From NCBI GenBank assembly GCA_028726465.1, contig JAQYQB010000004.1:79028-143027 (forward strand): a stretch of DNA of 64,000 bases, read 5' to 3'. This document shows, piece after piece, positions 45,251 through 54,545 of the stretch. The first letter of the stretch is position 1; each line of letters begins with the position of its first letter. The DNA comes from Mycobacteriaceae bacterium. GTDB lineage: Bacteria; Actinomycetota; Actinomycetes; Mycobacteriales; Mycobacteriaceae. Under the pieces are notes generated by a model. That model did not search any database, had not been told where the DNA came from, and worked only from the letters and a program-made list of their open reading frames with translations. Made by a program: the position numbers and the translations under genes.

Positions 45251-45955
45251 ATGCGTGTGCAAGCCGGTGCCGCCTGCCTGGTGGCCGCGGTGGTGGCCTT
45301 GAGCGGGTGCGCGGACGCCGATCCGGGCAGCTCCGCCGACCCGCGGGAAGACGCGGACATCCGCATCCTGGTCGACTCGCAGGAGACGGAGGGCCAGGTC
45401 GTCGCCGAAATCTTCAAGCAGGCCTTCGCCCGCAACGACCGGCATGCCGAGCTAGTCGTCGAGGACAACACAGCCGGTTCCTCCCTGGTGGAAAAGATGG
45501 GCGAGGAAGGTAATTTCTGGGCCGCCTGCACCGGCGATGCCCTCTACGCCCTCGACCCCGACCGCGCCCGGGAGATGGCCGAAGATTTCGGCGCCGGCGA
45601 GGCCAGCCGGGACGAGGACCGCAACGGGCAGACGCACATCGCGATGATGGAATCGCTGCCGACCACGCTGACCACCGTCGACCCGTCGACCGCCCAGGGC
45701 TGCAGCGCGAGCCCCGCCAGCGAGCTGCCGCAGAACTACAGCCCCATCTTCACGAAGGGCCTGCTGGACCGGGAAGAAATGGAGATGCTGGGCTCGCTGT
45801 CGAAATTCCTGATCGAGCAGGACATCGACGAGTTGGTCGAGGAGGTCGAGACCGGTGACGGCGACATCGAGAAGGTCGTTTCCCGCTGGAGCCAGAACAG
45901 CGTCCCCGAAGGCGAGCTGGACGCGAACAGCGACTCGGATTCCACCGAAGAATAG
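45251..45955 (+). CDS. Lipoprotein, distantly OpuAC-like solute-binding fold
   Basis: 234 aa. Signal peptide with lipobox LSGC, Cys20 being the lipidated residue. The mature N-terminal part (IRILVDSQETEGQVVAEIFKQAFARND...VVEDNTAGSSLVEKMGEEGNFWAACTGDALYAL) recalls glycine-betaine-type binding proteins but is short and lacks the second lobe. The C-terminal 60 residues are strongly acidic (DELVEEVETGDGDIEKVV; DANSDSDSTEE). Probably membrane-anchored in the envelope; ligand unknown. A TAGCGCCCCGG segment containing its stop is duplicated 15 nt on. Start ATG has GGAGG upstream. Confidence 0.75.
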   Translation: MRVQAGAACLVAAVVALSGCADADPGSSADPREDADIRILVDSQETEGQVVAEIFKQAFARNDRHAELVVEDNTAGSSLVEKMGEEGNFWAACTGDALYALDPDRAREMAEDFGAGEASRDEDRNGQTHIAMMESLPTTLTTVDPSTAQGCSASPASELPQNYSPIFTKGLLDREEMEMLGSLSKFLIEQDIDELVEEVETGDGDIEKVVSRWSQNSVPEGELDANSDSDSTEE

Positions 45956-45978
45956 CGCCCCGGAAAATAGCGCCCCGG

Positions 45979-46037
45979 CCTGTGGATAACTCCGCGGTAT
46001 ATGCGCCCGCATATAATTTGGGCCGGTTATCCACAGG
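45979..46037. promoter_or_regulatory. Nested palindrome framed by two inverted DnaA boxes
   Basis: TGTGGATAA (45981-45989) and TTATCCACA (46027-46035) are perfect DnaA-box 9-mers facing each other in inverted arms of 12 nt (45979-45990 with 46026-46037). Between them TATATGCG-CC-CGCATATA (45998-46015) is another perfect palindrome. TAGCGCCCCG occurs at 45953, 45968 and 46039, flanking the structure. It lies between the lipoprotein and the HNH gene. Confidence 0.6.
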
Positions 46038-46089
46038 CTAGCGCCCCGAATCCTTGAGCCGCGCCGCGCGGGCTGCTGTTCTAGGAGGC

Positions 46090-47118
46090 ATGAACACAGA
46101 ATTTGATCCAGACCGTTTAGAACGCACGCGGGCGTACTTCGGGGCGCGGGCGACGGGCATCGCCCTGCTGGAGGAAGTCCGCGGCGCGAGCGTCGACGAC
46201 CTCGTGCAGCATGCCGGTGCCACGCGCGCCGGTGCCGAAGAGCTGCTGGGAGTGCGCGACCTCTTTTTCGGGGCCACCCGCTACCGTGGTCGCCAACGCC
46301 GGGCGCTAGCGTCTGCGCGCCGGATTGGCCACGACCTGGCGGTGCTGCTGGTGATCGCCTACCACGTGGGGCGGGCCCGCAAGCAGGACGACGCCTGGCG
46401 CATCTTCGAGGAACTTGCGGCCATTGCGGCGGACGAGGAGGCGATGGGGCGCATCGCTCGCCGCAAGGTGCGCGAGGCCAACCCCAGCCCAACCCGCACG
46501 CCCGGCGTCGAGCTGCGTCGCGGCAAGGACGGACTGTGGTCGTGGAAGATTACCGCGGACTCGGCGTTCATCGCGGACCTGCACGCCAACATCGACTCGG
46601 TCGACGACGCCCGCGCCGTCCTCTTAGGCGGCGGCGGGGCGGCCACACCGGCAATCACCAACGCGGTCATGGACATCAGCGACTTCGGTCGCCTGCTTAA
46701 CGATGCCTCCTCCGGCGCCGAAGACATCGCCGTCCAGCTGACCAACGGCGCCGTCGTCAGCGGCGCCGAGCTGGTGCGGCGCAAGCTCAGCGAATTCGGT
46801 TTCGTCGGCCTGGTCGACCCAGTGCGCGGGCCGGTGAACCTCTACCGCATCGAACGCTTTGCCTCCGACAAGCAGCGGCGCCTGGCGCTGATTGAAAACC
46901 CGGTCTGCGCCTGGCCGGACTGCCTGGTGGGCGGGGATGAATGCCAGGTACACCACATACAGGCCTGGGAGCGGGGAGGGCCGACCAACATGGACAACCT
47001 GGTCACCTTGTGCCCGCACCACAACGGCGCGAATGATGACGCGGGGTGCGGCGGGCCGGCATCGCGGGGCAGGATGGCACGGGTGCGCGGAAAGACGGTG
47101 TGGATACCGCCCCGGTAG
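46090..47118 (+). CDS. HNH endonuclease-domain protein with DUF222-like N-terminus
   Basis: 342 aa from ATG 46090 (TAGGAGG upstream). The N-terminal two-thirds has the helical DUF222/13E12-like character (RALASARRIGHDLAVLLVIAYHVGRARKQDDAWRIFEELAAIA). The C-terminal HNH nuclease motif is complete: CAWPDCLVGGDECQVHHIQAWERGGPTNMDNLVTLCPHHN. Such genes are common, multi-copy and mobile-looking in actinobacteria; whether they are intron-type, phage-related or domesticated nucleases is unclear. The DnaA-box structure lies 53 nt before its start. Confidence 0.83.
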   Translation: MNTEFDPDRLERTRAYFGARATGIALLEEVRGASVDDLVQHAGATRAGAEELLGVRDLFFGATRYRGRQRRALASARRIGHDLAVLLVIAYHVGRARKQDDAWRIFEELAAIAADEEAMGRIARRKVREANPSPTRTPGVELRRGKDGLWSWKITADSAFIADLHANIDSVDDARAVLLGGGGAATPAITNAVMDISDFGRLLNDASSGAEDIAVQLTNGAVVSGAELVRRKLSEFGFVGLVDPVRGPVNLYRIERFASDKQRRLALIENPVCAWPDCLVGGDECQVHHIQAWERGGPTNMDNLVTLCPHHNGANDDAGCGGPASRGRMARVRGKTVWIPPR

Positions 47119-47130
47119 GTCCGCCTAGAA

Positions 47131-47180
47131 ACAAAAAACCGACCCGCCGCCTCCCTAGCTGAGGGAGGGCAGCGGGCCGG
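47131..47180 (-). terminator. Terminator of odhA
   Basis: On the minus strand GCCGGCCCGCTGCCCTCCC and GGGAGGCGGCGGGTCGG form an imperfect long stem around a CAGCTA loop, followed by TTTTTTGTTT. It lies between the odhA stop and the end of the HNH gene. Confidence 0.8.
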
Positions 47181-47205
47181 CTAGTCGGCGTGCCTAGAGC
47201 GCGGT

Positions 47206-50200
47206 CTAGACGTCGAAGGCCTCATCGAGCAGGTTCTTCTGCTCGAGCTGGTGGACCTTGGACACGCCGGTGGCAGTCGAGGACTGCGCGCGGCGGGACA
47301 CGCGGACCAGTTCCGGCATGTCCGGAATCAGCTCGCGCAGGTGCTCGTTGTAGAACGGCCACGGGCCCTGGTTGGCCGGCTCGTCCTGGACGAAGCGCAC
47401 CTGGGTGGCGTTCGGGTAGGTCTCGAAGGCCTCGCGCAGGCGGTTGAACGGGATCGGGTGCAGCATCTCGACGCGCACGATGGCGATGTCGTCGCGGCCG
47501 TCCTTCTCCCGCTTCTTCTCCAGGTCGTAGTAGATCTTGCCGGAGCAGAGCATGATGGTCTTGACCTTGTCCGGGTCGCCGACAACCTTGCCGTTGTGGT
47601 CGACCTGGTTCGGGTCGTTGATGACCGAGCGGAAGGAGGTCACCTCGGTGAAGTCCTCCACCGCCGAGGTCGCCTGCTTGTTACGCAGCATGGACTTCGG
47701 GGTGAAAACGACCAGCGGACGCTTCATCGTGCCCAGTGCCTGGCGGCGCAGCAGGTGGAAGTGGTTGGCCGGGGTGGTCGGCTGCGCCACGGTCATCGAG
47801 CCCTCAGCGCACAGCTGCAGGTAGCGCTCGATACGGGCGGAGGAGTGGTCCGGGCCCTGGCCCTCGTAGCCGTGCGGCAGCAGCAGCACGAGCGAGGAGG
47901 TCTGGCCCCACTTGGCCTCGCCGGAGGCGACGTACTCATCGATGATGGTCTGCGCGCCGTTGGCGAAGTCGCCGAACTGGGCCTCCCAGGCCACCAGGGC
48001 GTCCTGGTTGCCCAGGGAGTAGCCGTACTCGAAGCCCATGCCGGCGTACTCGGTCAGGGCGGAGTTGTAGATGAGGAACTTGCCGCCGTTGCCCTTGGCG
48101 TCGGCCAGGTGGTTGAGCGGGTTGTACTCCTGGCCGGTCTCCGGGTCGAACAGGACTGCGTGGCGCTGGGTGAAGGTACCGCGGCGGGTATCCTCACCGG
48201 CGATACGGATGACCTTGCCGGAGTTTGCCAGGGAGCCGAAGGCGAGCAGCTCGCCCCAGGCCCAGTCGATGCCGCCTTCCTGCGCGGTCTTGGCCCGCTC
48301 CTTGGCGACCTTGGACACGCGCTTGTGCAGGTCGAAGCCCTCCGGCGGGTTGACGAAGGCCTGGCCCAGCTCGTTCATCTCCTCGGCGGTGATGGAGGTA
48401 TCCAGACCGCGGGTCAGCTCCTGGGACGAGGTAATACCGGTCTGCTCCTGCGGGCCGGTCTTTTCGGCTTCCTTGACCTCGGTGAACACGGACTCCATCT
48501 GGTCGTGGAAGTCGCGGGCGGCGGCCTCGGCGTCTTCCGCCGAGAGATCGCCACGGCCGATGAGGTCCTCGGTGTAGGACTCGCGCACGCCCTTGTGGTC
48601 GTTGATGAGGTCGTAGAGAACCGGCTGGGTCATCGACGGGTCGTCGGCCTCGTTGTGGCCGCGCAGGCGGTAGCAGATGAGGTCGATGAAGACGTCCTTG
48701 CCGAACTGGCGGCGGTACTCGGTAGCCAGCTGGCCGACCCAGACGACGGCCTCCGGGTCGTCGCCGTTGACGTGGAAGACCGGGCAGTCGAAGCCCTTGG
48801 CCAGGTCGGTGGCGTAGTGGGTCGAGCGGCCGGAGTCCGGGGTGGTGGTGAAACCAATCTGGTTGTTGACCACGATGTGGATGGTGCCGCCGACGGTGTA
48901 GCCGCGCAGGTTGGACAGGTTGATGGTCTCCTGGACCACACCCAGGCCGGTGAAGGAGGCATCGCCGTGCAGCATCAGCGGGACGACGGAGTAGCCCTCG
49001 TCGCCCTGGTCGATGATGTCCTGCTTGGCGCGGGCCATACCGACCAGCACCGGGTCGACGGCCTCCAGGTGGGACGGGTTGGCGGTCAGGGAGACCTTAA
49101 TCTCGCCGTCGCCGAACATCTGGAGGTGCTCGCCGCTGGCGCCCAGGTGGTACTTAACGTCGCCAGAGCCGCCCAGCTGGCCGCCGCGGTAGTTGCCGTC
49201 GAACTCTTCGAAGAGCTCGGCCAGCGGCTTGCCCACGATGTTGAACAGGACGTTCAGGCGGCCGCGGTGCGGCATGCCGATGACGACCTCGTCCAGGCCC
49301 TGGCCGGCGGCGGTGTCGATGATGGAGTCCATCAGCGGGATGAGGGACTCGGCGCCCTCCAGGGAGAAGCGCTTCTGGCCGACGTACTTGGTCTGCAGGA
49401 AGTTCTCGAAAGCCTCGGCGGCGTTGACCTTCTGCAGGATGTACTTCTGCTCGGCATTGGTCGGCTTGGGCATGCCGTCCTCGAGGCGATCTTGCAGCCA
49501 GCCGCGCTCGTCGCGATCGAGGATGTGGGCGTACTCGGAGCCGACCTTCAGGGTGTAGGCCGAACGCAGGCGGGACAGGACCTCGCGCAGCGTCATGGAC
49601 TCCTTGCCGCCGAAGCCACCGACGTTGAAGGTGCGGTCCAGGTCCCAGATGGTCAGGCCGTGGGTGGCCATGTCCAGGTCGCGGTGATCCGGCGACGGCA
49701 GGCCCGGCTGGTGCCAGCCCAGCGGGTTGACGTCGGCCAGCAGGTGGCCGCGGGAACGGTAGGCCTCGATGAGCTGCATGACGCGGGTGTTCTTGTCCAC
49801 GCCGGAGTTCGGGACGTCCTGGGCCCAGCGGAACGGCTGGTAGGGAACGCCCATCTCGGCGAAGAGCTCGTCCCAGAACTTGTCGTCGACCAGCAGCTGG
49901 CCGATGGTGCGCAGGAACTCACCGGACTCCGCGCCCTGGATGACGCGGTGGTCGTAGGTGGAGGTCAGCGTGACCAGACGGCCCACGCCCAGGTCCGCCA
50001 GGCGGTCGGCGGAAGCGCCGGCGAACTCGGCCGGGTAGTCCATGGAGCCGACACCGATGATGGAGCCGGAGCCCTTGGTCAGGCGGGCGATGGAGTGGCG
50101 CGTGCCGATGCCGCCCGGGTTGGTCAGGTTGATGGTCACGCCGGAGAAGTCGTCCATCGTCAGCTTGCCGTTGCGGGAACGGGTGACGATGTCCTCGTAG

Positions 50201-50949
50201 GCGTCGACGAACTCGGAAAAGCCCTTGTTTTCACATTCCTTGATGGCGGCGACGACCAGCGCGCGGGAGCCATCCTTCTGCGGCAGGTCGATGGCCAGGC
50301 CCAAGTTGATGTGCTCGGGCTGGACGACGGTCGGCTTGCCGTCGGAGACCTCGTAGCGCACGTTCATGGCCGGGTGGATCTGGGTGGCCTTAACCAGGGC
50401 GTAGCCGATGATGTGAGTAAAGGAGATCTTGCCACCGCGGGTGCGCTTGAGGTGGTCGTTGATCATGGAGCGGTTTTCCCACATGAGCTTGACCGGCATG
50501 TCGCGCACGGTGGTTGCGGTCGGGATCTCCAGGGACTCGTCCATGTTCTTGGCGATGGCCTTGAAGGTACCCTTCAGCGACTTCTGGCCCGGTTCGGGGG
50601 TAGCGCCGATGCGATCCAGGGGTGAAGTCGGGGCCTTTTCCTTAGCCGGAGTGTTGGCCTTGGCGGATTCCTTCTGCGCCTTCTTTACACCCTTGGAGAC
50701 CTCAGTCTCGCGGACGTTCTGCTTGGTCTTAGCAGTCGTGCCTTCAGATTCCTTGGGCGCCTTCGCCGGCTTGTCCTTCTTCGGCTGGGTCGACCCGGAT
50801 TTGCCAGCGTCAGCCGACTTTTTGGGGGCGCCGTTGGCCTCGAAAAACTCCCGCCATTCCTTATCTACGGAGGATGGATCCTGGGAATACTGCTGGAACT
50901 GTTCGTCAATCAGCCACGCGTTGGGGCCGAATATATTCGACTTGCTCAC
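47206..50949 (-). CDS. odhA: 2-oxoglutarate dehydrogenase E1o with fused E2o acyltransferase domain
   Basis: TCA-cycle enzyme converting 2-oxoglutarate to succinyl-CoA. 1247 aa. After a short N-terminal helix (NAWLIDEQFQQYSQDPSSVDKEWREFF) and a Lys/Pro/Ala-rich linker come a 2-oxo-acid acyltransferase catalytic domain (MPVKLMWENRSMINDHLKRTRGGKISFTHIIGYALVKA; STYDHRVIQGAESGEFL with the catalytic His) and a full thiamine-diphosphate E1o domain (GMPHRGRLNVLFNIVGKPLAELFEEF; HLGASGEHLQMFGDG; LMLHGDASFTGLGVVQET; EAQFGDFANGAQTIIDEYV). No lipoyl domain is present; that is on AceF in corynebacteria. GTG start. The N-terminal region is where OdhI binds in C. glutamicum. Confidence 0.96.
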   Translation of the reverse strand: MSKSNIFGPNAWLIDEQFQQYSQDPSSVDKEWREFFEANGAPKKSADAGKSGSTQPKKDKPAKAPKESEGTTAKTKQNVRETEVSKGVKKAQKESAKANTPAKEKAPTSPLDRIGATPEPGQKSLKGTFKAIAKNMDESLEIPTATTVRDMPVKLMWENRSMINDHLKRTRGGKISFTHIIGYALVKATQIHPAMNVRYEVSDGKPTVVQPEHINLGLAIDLPQKDGSRALVVAAIKECENKGFSEFVDAYEDIVTRSRNGKLTMDDFSGVTINLTNPGGIGTRHSIARLTKGSGSIIGVGSMDYPAEFAGASADRLADLGVGRLVTLTSTYDHRVIQGAESGEFLRTIGQLLVDDKFWDELFAEMGVPYQPFRWAQDVPNSGVDKNTRVMQLIEAYRSRGHLLADVNPLGWHQPGLPSPDHRDLDMATHGLTIWDLDRTFNVGGFGGKESMTLREVLSRLRSAYTLKVGSEYAHILDRDERGWLQDRLEDGMPKPTNAEQKYILQKVNAAEAFENFLQTKYVGQKRFSLEGAESLIPLMDSIIDTAAGQGLDEVVIGMPHRGRLNVLFNIVGKPLAELFEEFDGNYRGGQLGGSGDVKYHLGASGEHLQMFGDGEIKVSLTANPSHLEAVDPVLVGMARAKQDIIDQGDEGYSVVPLMLHGDASFTGLGVVQETINLSNLRGYTVGGTIHIVVNNQIGFTTTPDSGRSTHYATDLAKGFDCPVFHVNGDDPEAVVWVGQLATEYRRQFGKDVFIDLICYRLRGHNEADDPSMTQPVLYDLINDHKGVRESYTEDLIGRGDLSAEDAEAAARDFHDQMESVFTEVKEAEKTGPQEQTGITSSQELTRGLDTSITAEEMNELGQAFVNPPEGFDLHKRVSKVAKERAKTAQEGGIDWAWGELLAFGSLANSGKVIRIAGEDTRRGTFTQRHAVLFDPETGQEYNPLNHLADAKGNGGKFLIYNSALTEYAGMGFEYGYSLGNQDALVAWEAQFGDFANGAQTIIDEYVASGEAKWGQTSSLVLLLPHGYEGQGPDHSSARIERYLQLCAEGSMTVAQPTTPANHFHLLRRQALGTMKRPLVVFTPKSMLRNKQATSAVEDFTEVTSFRSVINDPNQVDHNGKVVGDPDKVKTIMLCSGKIYYDLEKKREKDGRDDIAIVRVEMLHPIPFNRLREAFETYPNATQVRFVQDEPANQGPWPFYNEHLRELIPDMPELVRVSRRAQSSTATGVSKVHQLEQKNLLDEAFDV

Positions 50950-51093
50950 GGCAGGTGCTCGCCTCTTTTCCTTTAGCTTTGTCGGGTAGTCACATCAACT
51001 TTAGTGGTAAACATCCACGGCGGGGGTAATGCCCCCAGCAAAGTGGTCCGTTCCCAATGATACGGGTCAACAGCTGGCTGACAATCCTGCTTC

Positions 51094-51861
51094 TTAATTG
51101 GTGATCGCGGGCAGCGGATCGAGGTTGGTGCGGGCGTGTTCGATGACCTGACGGGCCAGCTTGCGGTTGGCCACGGAGCCCAAAAACGCGCCGATTCCGA
51201 GCGGCATTAGCTTGGACACCCAGGCCCATTTGAAGCGCTTGGTGATCTGCTTGGTAAAGAGCTTGCCCAGGCGCGCGTTCATCCCGGACAGGGTAGGGGC
51301 GGAAAAACGCGTCAGCGATGCCGCGCTCGACAGGCTCGCCCCCTGGCCCAGGTCGCCGACGATGGTGTCGACGAGCGCCGAGCCCTTGGAACCGGTCAGC
51401 ACCAACAGCACGAGCGCGCGCCTCTGCTCCTCGTTGCTGACATCGATGCCCCGCAGGTGCGCGGAGGCCAGGATGTACCAGGCCGCGGCCTCTAAGAAAA
51501 CGAGCGAATCCGCCCCGATGGCGGCCGCGCCGGTGAAAAAGCCGACGCCCGGAACGGAGGCGGCCGCGCCGGCCCCGGCGCCCGTGCCCGTGGTGATGTT
51601 GCGGAAGTGCTTGTCGATAATCGCCTGGATCTGTTCCGGCGTGGCGTTCGGATTGCGCTTCTTGACCGACTCGACGTATTTGACGATGGTGCCGGCCTGG
51701 ATCTTGACGGCCTTATCTAAAGACTTGAGCAGAGTGGCCGTCCACTTGTCGGCGTTGTCCGGATCAATGTCGTAGCGCTGCAGGTTGTCCGCGGCCTCTT
51801 CCGGGGTGACGGTAGCTACCGCGCCGTTGTCTTCTTTGTTTTTCTTACCAATTCCAAACAC
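51094..51861 (-). CDS. Conserved membrane-associated protein of unknown function
   Basis: 255 aa. Mixed protein with a charged N-terminal half (DKWTATLLKSLDKAVKIQAGTIVKYVESVKKRN) and a middle Gly/Ala-rich hydrophobic region (GTGAGAGAAASVPGVGFFTGAAAIGADSLVFLEAAAWYILASAHL), then SALVDTIVGDLGQG and a C-terminal hydrophobic segment (WVSKLMPLGIGAFLGSVANRKLA). It resembles EcsC-like proteins in layout, but I would not assign it. ATG start; AAACG upstream is weak. Its position next to odhA matches the Rv1249c neighbourhood. Confidence 0.65.
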   Translation of the reverse strand: MFGIGKKNKEDNGAVATVTPEEAADNLQRYDIDPDNADKWTATLLKSLDKAVKIQAGTIVKYVESVKKRNPNATPEQIQAIIDKHFRNITTGTGAGAGAAASVPGVGFFTGAAAIGADSLVFLEAAAWYILASAHLRGIDVSNEEQRRALVLLVLTGSKGSALVDTIVGDLGQGASLSSAASLTRFSAPTLSGMNARLGKLFTKQITKRFKWAWVSKLMPLGIGAFLGSVANRKLARQVIEHARTNLDPLPAITN

Positions 51862-51977
51862 GTTTCGTCTCCTCCGATAAATAGGTCCTATACCACTCTA
51901 GGGGAAAGTGTGGTGGGGCATCGTCAAGCGTGCGCAAGGTTGCGCAAACCCGACGCGAGCTTACTACGCTGGAATCC

Positions 51978-53678
51978 ATGGGGCCCTGGGACGAGGAGTG
52001 GGAAGAAGAATCAGTCGCTGCCGCGCGCCGGCAAGCGGCAGCCGCCCATGCCCGCGCCGCCGAAGCCCAGGCGGCCGCGCACGCCCACCCCGGCGACGGG
52101 CTGGCCATCCGGACGGCCGCCGGCTGGGTCCACGGCAAGCGCGAGCACGACGACGAAGGCCTCGACGTCAGCTCCTGGAAGGGGATCCCGTTCGGCAAGG
52201 ACACCGCGCTCACCGGGCGGTTTTGTGCCCCCGAGCCGGTGGCGGCCTGGGAAGGCGTGCGCGAATGCCGGGACTTCGGCGAGGTGGCGCCGCAGCCGAC
52301 GTATTCGTGGACTGAGAGGGTCATCGGCAGCGAAGACTGCCTGAACCTGGACGTGGTGCGGCCGACGGGCACGCAGCGGCTGCCGGTGGTGGTCTACCTG
52401 CACGGAGGGTCCTTCATCATGGGCTCGTCGCACATGCTGATGCTGCGCGGTTTCCACCTGGCGCAGTCGATGAACGTCGTCTACGTTTCTATTAACTTCC
52501 GCCTCGGCGCGCTGGGCTACCTGGATATGCGCAGCCTGCCGGGCGAGTGCGTGGCCAACCCGGCGGTGCTGGACCAGCTCCTGGCGCTGGAGTGGGTGCG
52601 GGACAATATCGCCCAGTTCGGCGGCGATCCGGACAACATCACGCTGATGGGCGAGTCCGCCGGGGCGGCCGCGGTGCTTACCCTCATGACGAGCCCGGCG
52701 GCGCAGGGGCTCTTCCACAAGGCCATCGCCCAGTCGCCGCCCATCGGGCTGATTCATTCCCGCGCGCAGTCGACGCTGTGGGCCCGCGAGCTGGTCAAGC
52801 GTCTGGCCTTGCCGAGGGGAAGCGGCATCGATGAGCTGCGCGCCGAGGAGTGGCCGGACCTGGTCCGCGCTGGGCAGTCGATGATGTGGCGCGCCGGGGA
52901 GTTGCTGCACCTGAATTCCTGTTACTCGCCGACGGTCGACGAGGACGTGCTGCCCGCACACCCGCTGGAAGCCTTTGAGAAGGGGAGGCAAGCGGGGGTT
53001 CCGCTGCTGGTGGGGACCAACTCGGGCGAGACCAGTTTTGCCAAGTACCTGTTCCAGCGGGAGGATTCCCGCGCCCGCGCCGGGCTGCGGCTGCTACGGT
53101 CCTTCGACGAGCGCAACGCCGAACGGGTGGTGGACGCCTACGGGCGGGCCGAGGGCCGGCGGGATTTCGCCGACCTGCTTTCCGATGCCCTGTTCTGGGC
53201 GCCCACCGTCCGCGCCGCCGAGGCCCACGCGGAGCGCTACCCGACGTGGATGTACCGCTACGACTACACGCCGATGGCGCTGCGCTGGCTGGGGCTCGGC
53301 GCGGTGCACTCGCTGGAGCTGGCCAACGTCTTCGGGGATCCGAAATCCTCGCGGATGTCGCTGGTGACCAAGCTGGGCAACGGGGACGCGGGGGAGTCGA
53401 TGACGGAGTTGATGCAGGACCACTGGGCACGGTTCATTTGGGAGTCGGAGCCGGCGCCCAGCTGGCCGCGCTACCGGGTGGAAGGCGCGCAAGAATCCGA
53501 AGAATCCGAAGAAGCCGAGCTGCGCGCGACGCAGGTTTACGATATCCCGCCGCGGGTGGACCACGATCCGAAGGCCGAGCAGCGCCGGGCTTGGGAGGAC
53601 TATTCCATGCTGGAATGGGGTGCCGGCCGCCCGGAGCTGCTGGCGGAACTGGGATTCATCACGAGCGAGCCCGATTAG
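51978..53678 (+). CDS. Type-B carboxylesterase
   Basis: 566 aa alpha/beta-hydrolase. The first 50 residues are Ala/Glu-rich and probably helical. GIPFGKDTALTGRF and SEDCLNLDVVRP are carboxylesterase-type-B hallmarks, HGGSFIMGS supplies the oxyanion hole, and GESAGAAAV carries Ser227 as the nucleophile (GxSxG). The His is probably in GLGAVHSLELANVF near residue 440. Broad ester substrates are likely. The late insert EESEEAELRATQVYD is low-complexity and acidic. ATG start chosen because upstream in-frame codons read through an unlikely leader. Confidence 0.88.
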   Translation: MGPWDEEWEEESVAAARRQAAAAHARAAEAQAAAHAHPGDGLAIRTAAGWVHGKREHDDEGLDVSSWKGIPFGKDTALTGRFCAPEPVAAWEGVRECRDFGEVAPQPTYSWTERVIGSEDCLNLDVVRPTGTQRLPVVVYLHGGSFIMGSSHMLMLRGFHLAQSMNVVYVSINFRLGALGYLDMRSLPGECVANPAVLDQLLALEWVRDNIAQFGGDPDNITLMGESAGAAAVLTLMTSPAAQGLFHKAIAQSPPIGLIHSRAQSTLWARELVKRLALPRGSGIDELRAEEWPDLVRAGQSMMWRAGELLHLNSCYSPTVDEDVLPAHPLEAFEKGRQAGVPLLVGTNSGETSFAKYLFQREDSRARAGLRLLRSFDERNAERVVDAYGRAEGRRDFADLLSDALFWAPTVRAAEAHAERYPTWMYRYDYTPMALRWLGLGAVHSLELANVFGDPKSSRMSLVTKLGNGDAGESMTELMQDHWARFIWESEPAPSWPRYRVEGAQESEESEEAELRATQVYDIPPRVDHDPKAEQRRAWEDYSMLEWGAGRPELLAELGFITSEPD

Positions 53679-53732
53679 CGGTAGGCTAGGGCCGGTGCAC
53701 CACTGCCTAAACACAAGGACGGATTGCTGAAC

Positions 53733-54545
53733 ATGAGCTTTTTCGAAGATATCGCAATTGCCTTGGACGCCGAAGGAATTGAATCCCGGGTCAACGACGA
53801 CGTCTTGTTCGTCCCGATCACCGCGGAGCTGGAGATCCAGTTCGTGGAGATCGACCCGCTGCTGCCCGCTGCCAACGTCTACATTGCTGCCGCGGACGTC
53901 GACGAGGATGACGAAAACTTCGAGGCAGTGCTGGTCTCGGTGGCGTTTTCGGTAGAGGACGCGACCGAGGCGGTCGCCCGCCACATCGCCACCGACCAGG
54001 TGGTCACGGTGCTGCGGGATCTCATCGAAGGTACCGACGAGCGGATTTCCGACCTGGAATTCGAGCAGGACTCCTTTAACCCGAACCTGGTGGTCGCCGA
54101 GGTAGGCGAGGACTCCGAGCTGCGCGTGCTCGTGGAGACCGTAGACGGCATCCCGCAGGCGATCGTGCGTTTCCTGGCCTTCGACTTCGACGAGGACGAG
54201 CTCGACGCCGCCGAGGACGAGGCCATCTCGGAAGCCTGGGACCAGGGCGAGGCCGACGGCATCGTGGAGGAAGACCGGATCGCGCTGTTTGAAAGCGGCG
54301 AGCTGGCCGAAGGCGCGCCGATCATCGAGGTGCCGGCCGAGACCCTAGAGTTGGGCACCTACACCGACTTTGACCGCCTCTTCGACGTGCTGGGCTTGGT
54401 CTCCGAGCAGGCGCTTGACTGGGAGGCCCAGCTGGTCTCCTTCGACGCGGGCGAATTTGATGAGCCGGATGTCTACGACATCTTCGGCGAAGACGTCGAC
54501 GATGCCGATTTCGCCGACTACGAGGACACCACCGGCGAAGACTAA
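53733..54545 (+). CDS. Acidic cytosolic protein of unknown function (YbjN-like halves)
   Basis: 270 aa from ATG 53733; TTG 53724 is possible. Two YbjN-like halves: FFEDIAIALDAEGIESRVNDDVLFVPITAELEIQFVEIDPLLPAANVYIAAADVDEDD, then VVAEVGEDSELRVLVETVDGIPQAIVRFLAFDFDEDELDAAEDEAISEAW. More than a quarter of residues are Asp or Glu, and the C-terminus ends DEDDAD-like. Chaperone or scaffold roles are known for the fold. It ends in TAATG, coupled to the membrane protein at 54545. Confidence 0.65.
   Translation: MSFFEDIAIALDAEGIESRVNDDVLFVPITAELEIQFVEIDPLLPAANVYIAAADVDEDDENFEAVLVSVAFSVEDATEAVARHIATDQVVTVLRDLIEGTDERISDLEFEQDSFNPNLVVAEVGEDSELRVLVETVDGIPQAIVRFLAFDFDEDELDAAEDEAISEAWDQGEADGIVEEDRIALFESGELAEGAPIIEVPAETLELGTYTDFDRLFDVLGLVSEQALDWEAQLVSFDAGEFDEPDVYDIFGEDVDDADFADYEDTTGED

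Noticed and set aside
47251-50625. 1124-codon plus-strand frame opposite odhA
   Set aside because: Antisense shadow typical of G/C-biased third positions in a highly expressed gene; low complexity (Val, Gly, His, Arg).
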